Both the position numbers and the translations under genes were made by a program. From NCBI GenBank assembly GCA_045538175.1, contig JAZSQZ010000095.1:1-32798 (forward strand): DNA of 32,798 nt, read 5' to 3'. Below the pieces are notes generated by a model. That model saw nothing but the letters and a program-made list of their open reading frames with translations. It was not told the origin of the DNA and did not search any database. This document shows, piece by piece, positions 19,840 through 28,065 of this stretch (position 1 is the stretch's first letter; every line of letters begins with the position of its first letter). Source of the DNA: JAZSQZ01 sp045538175. Lineage in GTDB: Bacteria > Bacillota > Clostridia > Christensenellales > UBA1242.

Positions 19840-20094
19840 CTATTTTTTAAGTTTTTTATACTTTTCTCTCGTTGCAATTCCACCACGAATATGCCTTTGT
19901 TCTAGGTTGTTTTCAAGCACTTTTCTAACTCTTTTAAACATACTTTTGTCGACACTAAAAAGCCTAAATTTTAAGTCAAAATGAACCGTGCTTTTGCTAA
20001 CCCCAAAAACCTTTGCAACTTCCCTTACAGTGCTGTTGTTTTTAACAATAAAATCAGCTTCTTTTAAAGCCCTTAAAACAATCTCTTTTTTCAT
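19840..20094 (-). CDS. spoIIID: Stage III sporulation transcriptional regulator SpoIIID
   Basis: This is an 84-residue DNA-binding protein. Residues about 22-45 (TVREVAKVFGVSKSTVHFDL) form the helix-turn-helix typical of SpoIIID, followed by a basic C-terminal tail (RGGIATREKYKKLKK). In spore formers SpoIIID acts in the mother cell with sigma-E, repressing or activating many genes ahead of sigma-K. It is slightly shorter than the Bacillus protein. An AAAGGAG ribosome site lies 11-12 nt before ATG. It is a single gene between the acpP terminator and its own terminator. In Bacillus spoIIID is next to mbl; here the giant lipoprotein gene follows instead. Confidence 0.92.
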   Translation of the reverse strand: MKKEIVLRALKEADFIVKNNSTVREVAKVFGVSKSTVHFDLKFRLFSVDKSMFKRVRKVLENNLEQRHIRGGIATREKYKKLKK

Positions 20095-20146
20095 AAATAA
20101 ACGACTCTCCTTTATCGTTTAAACTTATGAAAATTTTTGTTTTTTT

Positions 20147-20164
20147 ATGTCAAATTTTTGACAT
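20147..20164. promoter_or_regulatory. Perfect inverted repeat upstream of spoIIID
   Basis: ATGTCAAATTTTTGACAT is an 8+2+8 perfect palindrome about 55 nt before spoIIID. On the minus strand its second arm contains TTGACA, a possible -35 with a weak TCATAA 17 nt further on. The overlapping CATAAGTT loosely resembles a sigma-E -10. It could be an operator or part of the promoter; no regulator is identified. Confidence 0.4.
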
Positions 20165-20171
20165 TTTTAAA

Positions 20172-20198
20172 ATAAAAAAAACAGGCGTTTGCCTGTTT
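20172..20198 (-). terminator. Rho-independent terminator of acpP
   Basis: On the minus strand the stem AAACAGGC / GCCTGTTT (8 bp, AAAC loop) is followed directly by a run of T residues. It starts 13 nt after the acpP stop codon. It is a textbook intrinsic terminator. Confidence 0.88.
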
Positions 20199-20210
20199 AA
20201 TTTTTATATA

Positions 20211-20444
20211 TTAGTCTTTTTTAACTGAGTCAATAAAAGCTGCAATTTGACCAACTGTTTTAAGTTTTTCAGATTCGTCATCTGGAACACTTATACCAAA
20301 TTCTTCTTCTAAAGCCATCAACATTTCGATCATATCTAAAGAGTCTGCACCAAGGTCATCAATAACTTTTGAATCTTCCTTAACATCCTCAACTTTTAAA
20401 TTCAATTGACTTGCGATCATTTCTTTTACTTTATCTAATGTCAT
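20211..20444 (-). CDS. acpP: Acyl carrier protein
   Basis: The protein has 77 residues and is acidic. The 4'-phosphopantetheine attachment motif GADSLDMIE places the modified serine at residue 35. It carries growing acyl chains as thioesters during fatty acid synthesis in the cytoplasm. Length and the EEEFGISVPDDE helix III region match AcpP closely. A strong GGAGGG ribosome site lies 6 nt before ATG. It is monocistronic, with its own promoter and terminator, and is not next to other fab genes here. It sits between a SpoIIQ-like gene and spoIIID. Confidence 0.96.
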   Translation of the reverse strand: MTLDKVKEMIASQLNLKVEDVKEDSKVIDDLGADSLDMIEMLMALEEEFGISVPDDESEKLKTVGQIAAFIDSVKKD

Positions 20445-20472
20445 ACATTTCCCTCCAATAAGAATATAATTT

Positions 20473-20501
20473 AGTGTACAACATTAAAAATTTTTAGTAA
20501 A
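20473..20501 (-). promoter_or_regulatory. Probable promoter of acpP
   Basis: On the minus strand -35 TTTACT (20501-20496) and -10 TACACT (20478-20473) are separated by 17 nt. The leader to acpP would be about 25 nt and contains the GGAGGG ribosome site. The hexamers are imperfect, but spacing and position fit. Confidence 0.5.
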
Positions 20502-20549
20502 GCAAAATAAACAAATTTTAGTGCTTTTGTTTTTTATAAGACAAAATTT

Positions 20550-21191
20550 TTATTTCCCTTCAAATGTCAAATAAAGGTTGGGGTCAACTGCAACACCGTC
20601 TTTAAATATTTCAAAGTGAAGGTGTGCACCATCTTTTGCTTCTGCTTTTGCTGTGGTTGAAACATACCCTAAAACATCGCCCTGATTTACACTATCACCA
20701 ACACTTACAACAACATCTTCAAGCAAAGACGCATATACAGTTTTAAACCCGTCATCGTGCAAAACCGTCACAACCGTACCCTTAAGATAATCATTTTTTA
20801 TGCTTTCCACCTTGCCATTAAGCACAGCCAAAGCCTTTTCTCCTTCGGTCGTTTTTAGGTCTACAGCCTTGTGTGATTCCCATTGTTTTAAGGTTGCATT
20901 ATATTTTAGGTTTGTGTTTGAAAAATCTTTTGTTAATTCAAAATTCTCAAGTGGCAAAATAAAACTTATTGTTGTAGGCGTATTTGTAGGTATTGTAGGG
21001 TCAACAACAATATCTTCTTCCTTGTTTATTTCTAAATTAGGGTTATTGTTTTCTATAACATTTCCAGGTTTATTGCTTGAAATTGCAACTGCAAAAATTA
21101 AAGACATCGCAATCAAGGAAAACACACACGTAAAAATTGATTTTTTATAAGTTTTAAAAAACCCCTTAACTTTGCTTTGTTTTTGATTCAT
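20550..21191 (-). CDS. Membrane-anchored M23 (LytM) family protein, SpoIIQ-like
   Basis: The protein has 213 residues from ATG 21191. That start is chosen because AAGGAGG lies 5 nt upstream; a longer frame to 21260 lacks a ribosome site. There is a basic cytoplasmic tail (1-18), one transmembrane segment (about 19-38), a Thr/Pro-rich linker, and a LytM domain (about 75-210). Zinc ligands H107, D111 (HKAVD) and H192 (HLHFE) are present, as is H190. The position usually occupied by the second catalytic His (Y-x-H-L) is Ser155 (VYASL), so peptidase activity may be lost. A closely linked spoIIID gene and this architecture suggest SpoIIQ, which joins forespore and mother-cell membranes during engulfment. 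Another membrane M23 endopeptidase is the alternative. Confidence 0.75.
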   Translation of the reverse strand: MNQKQSKVKGFFKTYKKSIFTCVFSLIAMSLIFAVAISSNKPGNVIENNNPNLEINKEEDIVVDPTIPTNTPTTISFILPLENFELTKDFSNTNLKYNATLKQWESHKAVDLKTTEGEKALAVLNGKVESIKNDYLKGTVVTVLHDDGFKTVYASLLEDVVVSVGDSVNQGDVLGYVSTTAKAEAKDGAHLHFEIFKDGVAVDPNLYLTFEGK

Positions 21192-21280
21192 AAATTCCTC
21201 CTTGGAATAATGATTTACAAAAAAACAAATTTTAAACAAAAACTTTGTTTTATCTAGCAATCACACTTCTTTATATTATC

Positions 21281-21307
21281 TTGCATATAAAAATTAAATA
21301 TATGCAA
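21281..21307. promoter_or_regulatory. 9-bp inverted repeat upstream of the SpoIIQ-like gene
   Basis: TTGCATATA and TATATGCAA form a perfect 9-bp inverted repeat with a 9-nt AT-only spacer. It lies about 90 nt upstream of the SpoIIQ-like start and just past the flippase-gene terminator. The shape fits an operator for a dimeric regulator. It has no run of T residues, so it is not a convincing terminator. Confidence 0.4.
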
Positions 21308-21341
21308 AAAACAACAAACCTTGTTATTGTCACAAGGTTTG
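21306..21341 (-). terminator. Terminator of the flippase-like gene and upstream operon
   Basis: On the minus strand CAAACCTTG pairs with CAAGGTTTG (9 bp plus one A-T pair, 7-nt loop), followed by TTGTTTTTTG. It starts about 28 nt after the stop codon at 21370 and ends the long gene series to its right. Confidence 0.78.
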
Positions 21342-21369
21342 CCTAAAAAAAATAAAAGCAAGAGTTAAA

Positions 21370-22746
21370 TTAAGCCCCTGCTTTTTTTCTCATTTTCTTA
21401 AGTTGTCTTTCTTGTCTTCTTTGCAAAACTTTTGCTCTGTATGGTGGGTTTAACCATTTTTCTTTGTATTTTTCAAGTCTTCTGTTACCGATTGAGAAAT
21501 CGTATGTGATAACAACAAGACCTACAACCATATATAAGTATGTATAGATAAATTTCCAAATAAACAATGGCCAGAAAACATTTCCGTCAAAGAATGTTGC
21601 AAACAATGCTGAGAAAGAAAGTTCTGATGTACCAGCACTTACAGGCAATAAATTATAAACTAAAGCAAGGTCAATCATAATTGCGGCTGTAACCATTGTA
21701 AGCCACAAATCAGGATTAGGACCCATAAATGCACAGTAAACAAAGTATGGGATACTATAAATAACAGCAAAGTAGCAAGCAGAAATTATCAAACAAAAAG
21801 TCCAAGTAAATACAGATTTTTTGTAGACTTTCATTGTAGTTTGCCATTCGTTAACGGTTTTCATAACCTTTCTAAATGCAGAGTTATAGTTTTTGACAAT
21901 CTTCATTTTATGAAGAAGTTTAAGTATTCCTATAACAAGGCCTGCACCTAGTCTTCTGTTTAAACTGATTAAAGTTATACCAAAAATTACAACAGCAATA
22001 ATAGCATAACCAACCCAGCTCATTGTGACCAAAACGCCACCGAAGATACTTCCTGTTTCGCTAACGTGAAGGTTGGAGAAAAGCACAACAGTGATAAATA
22101 TGAAATATGCAATTTGATGGAAAATGTATTTTCCCATTGTGATAGAAATTGCTTCTCCAGCTTTTGTGCCATACTTATTTAAGTAATAAATTTCAAAAGG
22201 TTGTCCACCAGAACCTAGTGGAGTTATGATATCGTAGTGTCTACCGATGATAGCAAGTTTTGATGTCATACAAGGTCTAATTAAACCTGTGCCCTTATAC
22301 AAAAGGAAACAATATCTAATTTGGTCAATAAGAAGACCAATTGAGAAGCAACCAACAGCGGCCAAAATATACCACCAGTTGACTTCTTTAATATTTAAAA
22401 GAGATTCAAAACCTTTTCCGTCTTGACTTATTTGCCACCATAAAACACCGGCAATAATTCCAACATTAAGCAAGAAAAACAACAAACTTAAAAGTTTTTT
22501 CTTTTTTGTTTTAGGTTTCTTTTGAACAACTTCTGTGTTTTGAATATCAGAAAGTTTTTTGCTTTCTTTTTCTTTTGTGATTCTTTCTCTTAAATTTGTA
22601 CCACTTGTTGCAAAGTAGTTTTCACCTGTAATATTTACAGCGTAGTTGCTTTTTAAATTGCGATTAAAGTTTTTTAGCAAAACTCTAACGAGTCTTGGTT
22701 TTTTAGCAGATGCTAAAGTTTTAGCATCTTCTTTCTTTTTTGCCAT
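21370..22746 (-). CDS. Flippase-like membrane protein (LPG synthase TM / UPF0104 family)
   Basis: The protein has 458 residues. The first 80 or so are cytoplasmic and very basic (several KKK runs). About eight transmembrane helices follow in the arrangement of the lysylphosphatidylglycerol synthase transmembrane domain, with the family hallmark ITPLGSGGQPFEIYYL near residue 196 and a second LLPVSAGTSELSFS near residue 375. The family moves or flips lipids; in MprF this part translocates lysyl-PG. There is no catalytic aminoacyl-PG synthase domain, so the substrate is unknown. An AAAGGAG ribosome site lies about 10 nt upstream. The start is 25 nt after the PrsA-like gene, so they are probably co-transcribed. 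Confidence 0.85.
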   Translation of the reverse strand: MAKKKEDAKTLASAKKPRLVRVLLKNFNRNLKSNYAVNITGENYFATSGTNLRERITKEKESKKLSDIQNTEVVQKKPKTKKKKLLSLLFFLLNVGIIAGVLWWQISQDGKGFESLLNIKEVNWWYILAAVGCFSIGLLIDQIRYCFLLYKGTGLIRPCMTSKLAIIGRHYDIITPLGSGGQPFEIYYLNKYGTKAGEAISITMGKYIFHQIAYFIFITVVLFSNLHVSETGSIFGGVLVTMSWVGYAIIAVVIFGITLISLNRRLGAGLVIGILKLLHKMKIVKNYNSAFRKVMKTVNEWQTTMKVYKKSVFTWTFCLIISACYFAVIYSIPYFVYCAFMGPNPDLWLTMVTAAIMIDLALVYNLLPVSAGTSELSFSALFATFFDGNVFWPLFIWKFIYTYLYMVVGLVVITYDFSIGNRRLEKYKEKWLNPPYRAKVLQRRQERQLKKMRKKAGA

Positions 22747-22771
22747 TTAGCATCTACTCCTTTTAAAAAAT

Positions 22772-24550
22772 TTATGCCAATAAGTCACTATAAAGATATC
22801 TATAATATTTAATTTCTACACCACCAAAAAGTGATGAAACTGTGTTTGTTTCAAATGTGTTATAGTCTTTTTCTTCTGCAACAACTAAATCATAATAATA
22901 TTCAAACATAGTTTGATTGTGTGATTGTGAAGTTTTGATAGCACTAAGTTTTTCTACAACATTGTCAACAGTTAATGTTTGTGGATTTACAGTGTTTTCT
23001 AATGTTCCTGTATACATAACAATATGGAAACCACTATAGTTGTCGTTTTCTTCTAAAACTGCACCTGACATTGCACCAACATAACCTTCGTTGTCGTGAA
23101 GATCTCTTACAGCGTCAGTAAAACTTTGAACCATAGGTGAAGTTTTTGAACCTACAACATAATCAAAAACGGCATTTTCGATACCTGTATCTTGATTATA
23201 TTTATACATATATTCATTGAAAATTCTAATTGCAGTTTCTGCATAAAGGTTTGTACCCTTTGCATAAGTTGCAGTTTCTTCAGCGATTTTTGTTTGAAGT
23301 TCGTTTAAAATTTGTTCAACAGAAACCTTTTTGCCTTCGATTTCAAAACCTTCTGCATCTCTTTCTGTTGCATATGTTGAAGCAACATCTCTATATTGAT
23401 CTGCATTTGTTTGTCTTTCTTCGTCGGTAAGTTGTGGGTCTGCTTCGATTTCTTTAATCTTGTCGATTTGAGTTTTTTGGTCAAGCTTAACTAAAATATG
23501 AATACAAGTATACAACTCTTCGTCTTCGCCGTAGTAAACATAGTTTGTTCTATCAGTTGTGCTTGTAACTTTTTCATAGAAAGCAGTTTTACTGATGTCA
23601 TAAACTTCTTTGTTTTTGTTGTATGCTTCAGTGTATTTGTTAATAATTTTTTGTTTTACATCGTCAGTCAATTTGCCTGCAGCGTCAAAACCAACAGATT
23701 CTTCATACAATGTTTGGAATTTTTCTAAATATTTGTTTTCTAAGTTGATTTTATAAACTCTTTCAAGTTCACGTGCAAAAGTTGCTTCGTCTGACCTATC
23801 GTCAATTTTCTTATTTTCTTCGTTATTTTTTAAGTTTGTATAATATTTTGACCAAACAAGTCTATCAACAGTTGCGTTTGCATAACTTGGTTTTTTATAA
23901 TTTGAGAGTTCTTTTTTATCTTTATCCCATAAAACTAAAGAATCAGCATCAGGTTCGTCACCTTTAATTTCGTCAACATAAATAGTTTTCTTTTTAGTAA
24001 CTTCATTACCTTTAACATTGATAGTGGTTTTGTATGGAGCGTATGCTTTATATTCGCTAGTTTTTTCTTCTTCTTCAGGGAAAACGTCATCAGAAAAATC
24101 AAATTCTTCTTTTACGTCTTTTTCTACAGTCTTTAATTGTTCGTCAATAAAATCCCAACATTCTTGAACAACTTTGTTGTATTCGTTTCTGTTGAGTTGA
24201 TACTTAAAGTTTGAATTCTTAGCACCAAGTTCGCCTTCTTTTTCAGCAAGAGTTGTAACGTGATTTAAAAGAACTTTTCTTTGAAGTAACATATCTAAAA
24301 CATAATCAAGTGCATCTTCATAAGTATAACCATATTCTTGAGTTAAAGATTGACCATAACTATAGTAACCGTTAATCAATTCTTCTTTAGTAATTGTAAA
24401 AGTTTTTTCGTTACCGTCAATTTCAATACTTGTTTGAGCAACAACTTGATTTAAGTACAAATCATAGTTTGTAACAAAAAGATTACAGCCGGTTAAAACT
24501 GTAATAACACAAAACATCAATAAAAATAAACAAGCAATTTTCTTTTTCAC
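22772..24550 (-). CDS. PrsA-like foldase lipoprotein (parvulin-type PPIase)
   Basis: The product has 592 residues from GTG 24550. This start is preferred over ATG 24598 because AGGAG lies 8 nt upstream and because it opens directly on a lipoprotein signal: VKKK, a hydrophobic core, then LTGC with Cys22. A SurA/PrsA-type helical N-terminal domain follows (ITKEELINGYYSYGQ...). Next come a long charged helical insert and a split parvulin-like part from about residue 350 (CIHILVK) to about 515 (GFHIVMYTG). Such lipoproteins help secreted proteins fold outside the membrane. It is about twice the usual PrsA length, with an insertion inside the parvulin region (DPQLTDEERQTNADQ), so isomerase activity is uncertain. 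It follows mfd, a common order in Clostridia, but has its own promoter. Confidence 0.8.
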   Translation of the reverse strand: MKKKIACLFLLMFCVITVLTGCNLFVTNYDLYLNQVVAQTSIEIDGNEKTFTITKEELINGYYSYGQSLTQEYGYTYEDALDYVLDMLLQRKVLLNHVTTLAEKEGELGAKNSNFKYQLNRNEYNKVVQECWDFIDEQLKTVEKDVKEEFDFSDDVFPEEEEKTSEYKAYAPYKTTINVKGNEVTKKKTIYVDEIKGDEPDADSLVLWDKDKKELSNYKKPSYANATVDRLVWSKYYTNLKNNEENKKIDDRSDEATFARELERVYKINLENKYLEKFQTLYEESVGFDAAGKLTDDVKQKIINKYTEAYNKNKEVYDISKTAFYEKVTSTTDRTNYVYYGEDEELYTCIHILVKLDQKTQIDKIKEIEADPQLTDEERQTNADQYRDVASTYATERDAEGFEIEGKKVSVEQILNELQTKIAEETATYAKGTNLYAETAIRIFNEYMYKYNQDTGIENAVFDYVVGSKTSPMVQSFTDAVRDLHDNEGYVGAMSGAVLEENDNYSGFHIVMYTGTLENTVNPQTLTVDNVVEKLSAIKTSQSHNQTMFEYYYDLVVAEEKDYNTFETNTVSSLFGGVEIKYYRYLYSDLLA

Positions 24551-24558
24551 AAAGATTT

Positions 24559-24563
24559 CTCCT
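24559..24563 (-). promoter_or_regulatory. Ribosome site that decides the GTG start of the PrsA-like gene
   Basis: AGGAG on the minus strand lies 8 nt before GTG 24550. The upstream ATG at 24598 falls close to the -10 and -35 elements of the promoter, so it is unlikely to be translated. Confidence 0.75.
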
Positions 24564-24577
24564 AATATACAAGGGAT

Positions 24578-24605
24578 ATTATACACGAAAACAATCAAAA
24601 ATCAA
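24578..24605 (-). promoter_or_regulatory. Promoter of the PrsA-like gene
   Basis: On the minus strand -35 TTGATT (24605-24600), a 16-nt spacer and a perfect -10 TATAAT (24583-24578) stand in the 92-nt gap after mfd. The predicted start near 24570 leaves a short leader holding AGGAG. Confidence 0.65.
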
Positions 24606-24642
24606 ACAAAATTTTGAAATAAACGAGATATATTTTTTATTT

Positions 24643-27600
24643 TTATTTAATTTGACTTGCTTTTATCAAGAAGTTTATAACGTTTTGTTGATTTTTATAA
24701 ATTGAAGAGTCATTAGGTAAAGTAATTATAGGCATATTTGTAAGGCTTAAAACAAAGTTTGTGCTACCCTTTGACAAGAATTCCATAAGCTTTGTATCCA
24801 AAATATCATTATAAAAAGTTAACTTTGCACCAAAGTAATCAATCCTTACAGATTTTACCTTAATTTTTTGTGATAAGTTTTTAATAAGAGCAACATAGCA
24901 CAACTGCATTGTTTCTTTTGGGACTTGTCCATACATATCTTCAAGCTCTTTTTGAAGAGCACTTATTTCGTCCATACTTTGTAGTTTGCTAATCTTACTA
25001 TAACAAGAAATTCTGTTTTCGTCGCCTACGATATATTCCCTTGGTAAGTGTGCGTTAAGCGCAATATCAATCTTAACTTCTTTTAATTCTTCAACGGTTT
25101 CGCCTTTAATTTCGCTTACGGCTTCGTTTAGAAGTTTTACATACAAGTCATACCCTACTTTTTGCATATGACCGTGTTGCTGACTTCCCAAAACATCGCC
25201 TGCGCCCCTGATTTCCAAGTCTTTCATGGCAATTTTATAACCACTGCCAAAATCACTAAATTCCATAAGGGCATCAAGACGCCTATAAGCATCTTGTGTT
25301 AAAACCTTATTTTTTGCAAATGTAAGATAAGCATAAGCAGACCTTGTGCTTCTACCGATTCTTCCCCTTATTTGATAAAGCTGTGAAATTCCAAGTTTAT
25401 CTGCATCAACAACAATAAGTGTGTTTGCAAGTGGGAGGTCGATACCATTTTCAATCAAAACAGTACTAATCAAAACTTGAGTTTGACCAGAATATAGTTT
25501 ATAGATTGCGTCTTCCAACATTTTTGAATTCATTTGACCGTGTGCAACACCGATTTGAACATCAGGAAGAAGATTTCTAATTTTTCCATAAAACTCCATA
25601 ATACTTTCAACTCGGTTGTAGATAATCAAAACTTGTCCACCACGAGCAAGCTCTTTATTTGTTGCGTCGATAATTATGTTGTCAGAATAATCAATAACAA
25701 CTGTATGAATTGGTTTTCTATCCTTTGGTGGAGTGTTCAAAAAACTTATGTCACGAATTCCTACAAGCGACATATAAAGTGTCCTTGGAATAGGTGTTGC
25801 AGACATTGTCAAAACATCAACAGTTGATTTGATGCTTTTGATTTTGTCTTTATCTTCAACACCAAATCTTTGTTCTTCGTCTAAAATCAAAAGACCAAGG
25901 TCTTTAAAACTCACATCGCTGCTTAATAATCTGTGTGTGCCACAAATAAGGTCAATTTTGCCTTTTGCCAAGTCGTCTATAATTTGTTCTTGTTGTTTTT
26001 TTGTTTTAAAACGATTTATAACAGCAACATTTACACCAAAATCTTTCATACGAGAAATTGCTGTATTGTAATGTTGTTGACTTAAAATTGTTGTAGGACA
26101 AATGATTGCAACTTGTTTTCCGTCTTGAATTGCCTTGTATGCTGCAACAAGTGCAACTTCGGTTTTGCCGTAGCCAACGTCACCACAAACAAGACGCTCC
26201 ATAATTTTGCCACTTTCCATATCATACTTTATGTCTTTTATGGCTTGAATTTGGTCTTGAGTATGTTCAAATTCGAAAGCATCTTCAAAAGCAGTTTGAA
26301 GATATGTGTCTTTTGAATATCTAAAACCTTTGTTGTTTTGTCTGTATGAGTAAACCTTTATCAAGTCAAAAGCCATTTGTTTTATTGCAGCCTTGACTTT
26401 TTGTTTGGTTTTGTAGAATTCTACACCACCAATCTTGTTACACTTTGGATTACTTTCGCCAACAAACGAAGACAAAATGTCAACATTTTCTGTCGGCACA
26501 TAAAGAATATCCCCACCGGAATATTCCAAAACAAAATAGTCCCTATAACTTGAACTAAGTTTGAGTTTTTCGATTTTTACACATTTACCAACACCGTGTA
26601 CTTGGTGGACAACAAAATCACCAACTTGTGGTAAAAATGTTGGTTTTTCTTTTCGCTCTACTTTTATAACAGAAACAGGATTTTGATTTAAAGAATTGCT
26701 ACCTATAATCAAAAGGTCTAAATCAAACAACAAAACACTTGATGGAATATTTTGTTCGGTTATGTAAATGCCCTTTTTTGTAACATCAAAAATATTGTCA
26801 ATTTGTTCGTATTCTAACTTTGCAACTGTAAGCAAATTTCCAATTTTGTTTATTGTAAGTGGTGTCGCACAAGAAAGTATAATTGTCTTATTGTCATTAT
26901 GAAAATTTATGACATCTTTTATAAGTTCATTAAAGTCAGTAAAATACTTTTGAGAAGGGATTGTTCTTACGTTTAAACTGTTTTCACTTTCAAAGATATT
27001 GTTACTTTCAAATGTCCTATTAAAACTTGCAGCTCTTTTTTGTTTAAGGGTATTAAATATCTTTGTTTTTTCGATATAAAATTGTTTGTGTTCAATTAGA
27101 TATTCCCCTTTAGAATAAAGAGATTGCCAGCTTTCGTAAAACTCTTTATAGAACACATCTAAAAGGTCTAAAATACGCCTTGGTTCATTAAAAAAAATGA
27201 TGTTTTCTTCACTGAAATAATCGATAATTGTGCTGTTGAAAAAGTCACAAAAAGGCAAGAAAAAAACCGACGAAACTGATGATAAATTACTCTCTAAACT
27301 TTCAATTTGGAAAGAGCAGATATCGTTTAATCTTAACATTGTTTCGTCTTTAAAATTGCTTTTCAAAAGTGAATTTTTGATTGTTTTTATAACATTTTCT
27401 TTTTCTTCATTGTCGATTAAAGCAAGGGTTGAAGGTAATATTTCTATAGAAGAAAAAACTTCGCCAACAGAATAAGAATTGACATTAAAAGTGTTGATTT
27501 TTTCGACTTCGTCATCAAAAAAACTTATCCTAACAGGTGAAGAAAAGTTTGTTAAAAATATGTCTAAAATGTCTCCCCTTAGCGAAAATTCGCCACTTGC

Positions 27601-28059
27601 AGACACCATATCTTGCCTTACATAACCCATTGTTTGAAGTGTTGAAACAAGAGCTGTAAGGTTGTACATTTTGCCAACTTCGATGTTTACAATAGACTTT
27701 TTAAGCCTATCCAAACTAGGTAATTTTTGCATCAAAACTTGTGGCAAAACAAGTATAACATCAAAATTGTTTGTTGCTATACTTGATAAAACTTCGTAAT
27801 ATTCTTTAAAAAGTGGGTTTGCAGTTTCGTTCATACCGAAAAGCAAAGGTAGTTTTTCGTCAATTGTCAAAACCTTTTTGCCAAGGCCTATAAGTTGCTC
27901 TTTGGTTTTATTTAACTCGTCGTTATCAAGACACACAAGCAAACTTTTTTCTTTTATTGTAGACAATAAAAAAGCTCTCTCGCCATAACCTAGACCGTTT
28001 ATGGTGATTCGCTTGTTTTCCTTTATTAACTTGTCAAACTTTTCCTTTAACTTAAACAT
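24643..28059 (-). CDS. mfd: Transcription-repair coupling factor Mfd
   Basis: The protein has 1,138 residues, normal for Mfd. It releases RNA polymerase stalled at DNA damage and recruits UvrA. The order is UvrB-like N-terminal domains with RGDILDIF near residue 165; an RNA polymerase interaction domain starting at FVVHQVHGVGK (about 480); a RecG-like translocase with Walker A GDVGYGKTEVA (about 625), DEEQRFG (about 727), TMSATPIPRTL and QIRGRIGRS; and a C-terminal TRCF domain. All helicase motifs look intact. It starts 6 nt after the pth stop, and its AAGGTG ribosome site overlaps the pth end, which points to coupled translation. Confidence 0.98.
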   Translation of the reverse strand: MFKLKEKFDKLIKENKRITINGLGYGERAFLLSTIKEKSLLVCLDNDELNKTKEQLIGLGKKVLTIDEKLPLLFGMNETANPLFKEYYEVLSSIATNNFDVILVLPQVLMQKLPSLDRLKKSIVNIEVGKMYNLTALVSTLQTMGYVRQDMVSASGEFSLRGDILDIFLTNFSSPVRISFFDDEVEKINTFNVNSYSVGEVFSSIEILPSTLALIDNEEKENVIKTIKNSLLKSNFKDETMLRLNDICSFQIESLESNLSSVSSVFFLPFCDFFNSTIIDYFSEENIIFFNEPRRILDLLDVFYKEFYESWQSLYSKGEYLIEHKQFYIEKTKIFNTLKQKRAASFNRTFESNNIFESENSLNVRTIPSQKYFTDFNELIKDVINFHNDNKTIILSCATPLTINKIGNLLTVAKLEYEQIDNIFDVTKKGIYITEQNIPSSVLLFDLDLLIIGSNSLNQNPVSVIKVERKEKPTFLPQVGDFVVHQVHGVGKCVKIEKLKLSSSYRDYFVLEYSGGDILYVPTENVDILSSFVGESNPKCNKIGGVEFYKTKQKVKAAIKQMAFDLIKVYSYRQNNKGFRYSKDTYLQTAFEDAFEFEHTQDQIQAIKDIKYDMESGKIMERLVCGDVGYGKTEVALVAAYKAIQDGKQVAIICPTTILSQQHYNTAISRMKDFGVNVAVINRFKTKKQQEQIIDDLAKGKIDLICGTHRLLSSDVSFKDLGLLILDEEQRFGVEDKDKIKSIKSTVDVLTMSATPIPRTLYMSLVGIRDISFLNTPPKDRKPIHTVVIDYSDNIIIDATNKELARGGQVLIIYNRVESIMEFYGKIRNLLPDVQIGVAHGQMNSKMLEDAIYKLYSGQTQVLISTVLIENGIDLPLANTLIVVDADKLGISQLYQIRGRIGRSTRSAYAYLTFAKNKVLTQDAYRRLDALMEFSDFGSGYKIAMKDLEIRGAGDVLGSQQHGHMQKVGYDLYVKLLNEAVSEIKGETVEELKEVKIDIALNAHLPREYIVGDENRISCYSKISKLQSMDEISALQKELEDMYGQVPKETMQLCYVALIKNLSQKIKVKSVRIDYFGAKLTFYNDILDTKLMEFLSKGSTNFVLSLTNMPIITLPNDSSIYKNQQNVINFLIKASQIK

Positions 28060-28065
28060 AACACC

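Noticed and set aside
24551..24598. ATG 24598 as the start of the PrsA-like lipoprotein
   Set aside because: It lies at the promoter and would put 16 unrelated residues before a standard lipoprotein signal. GTG 24550 has AGGAG at 8 nt.
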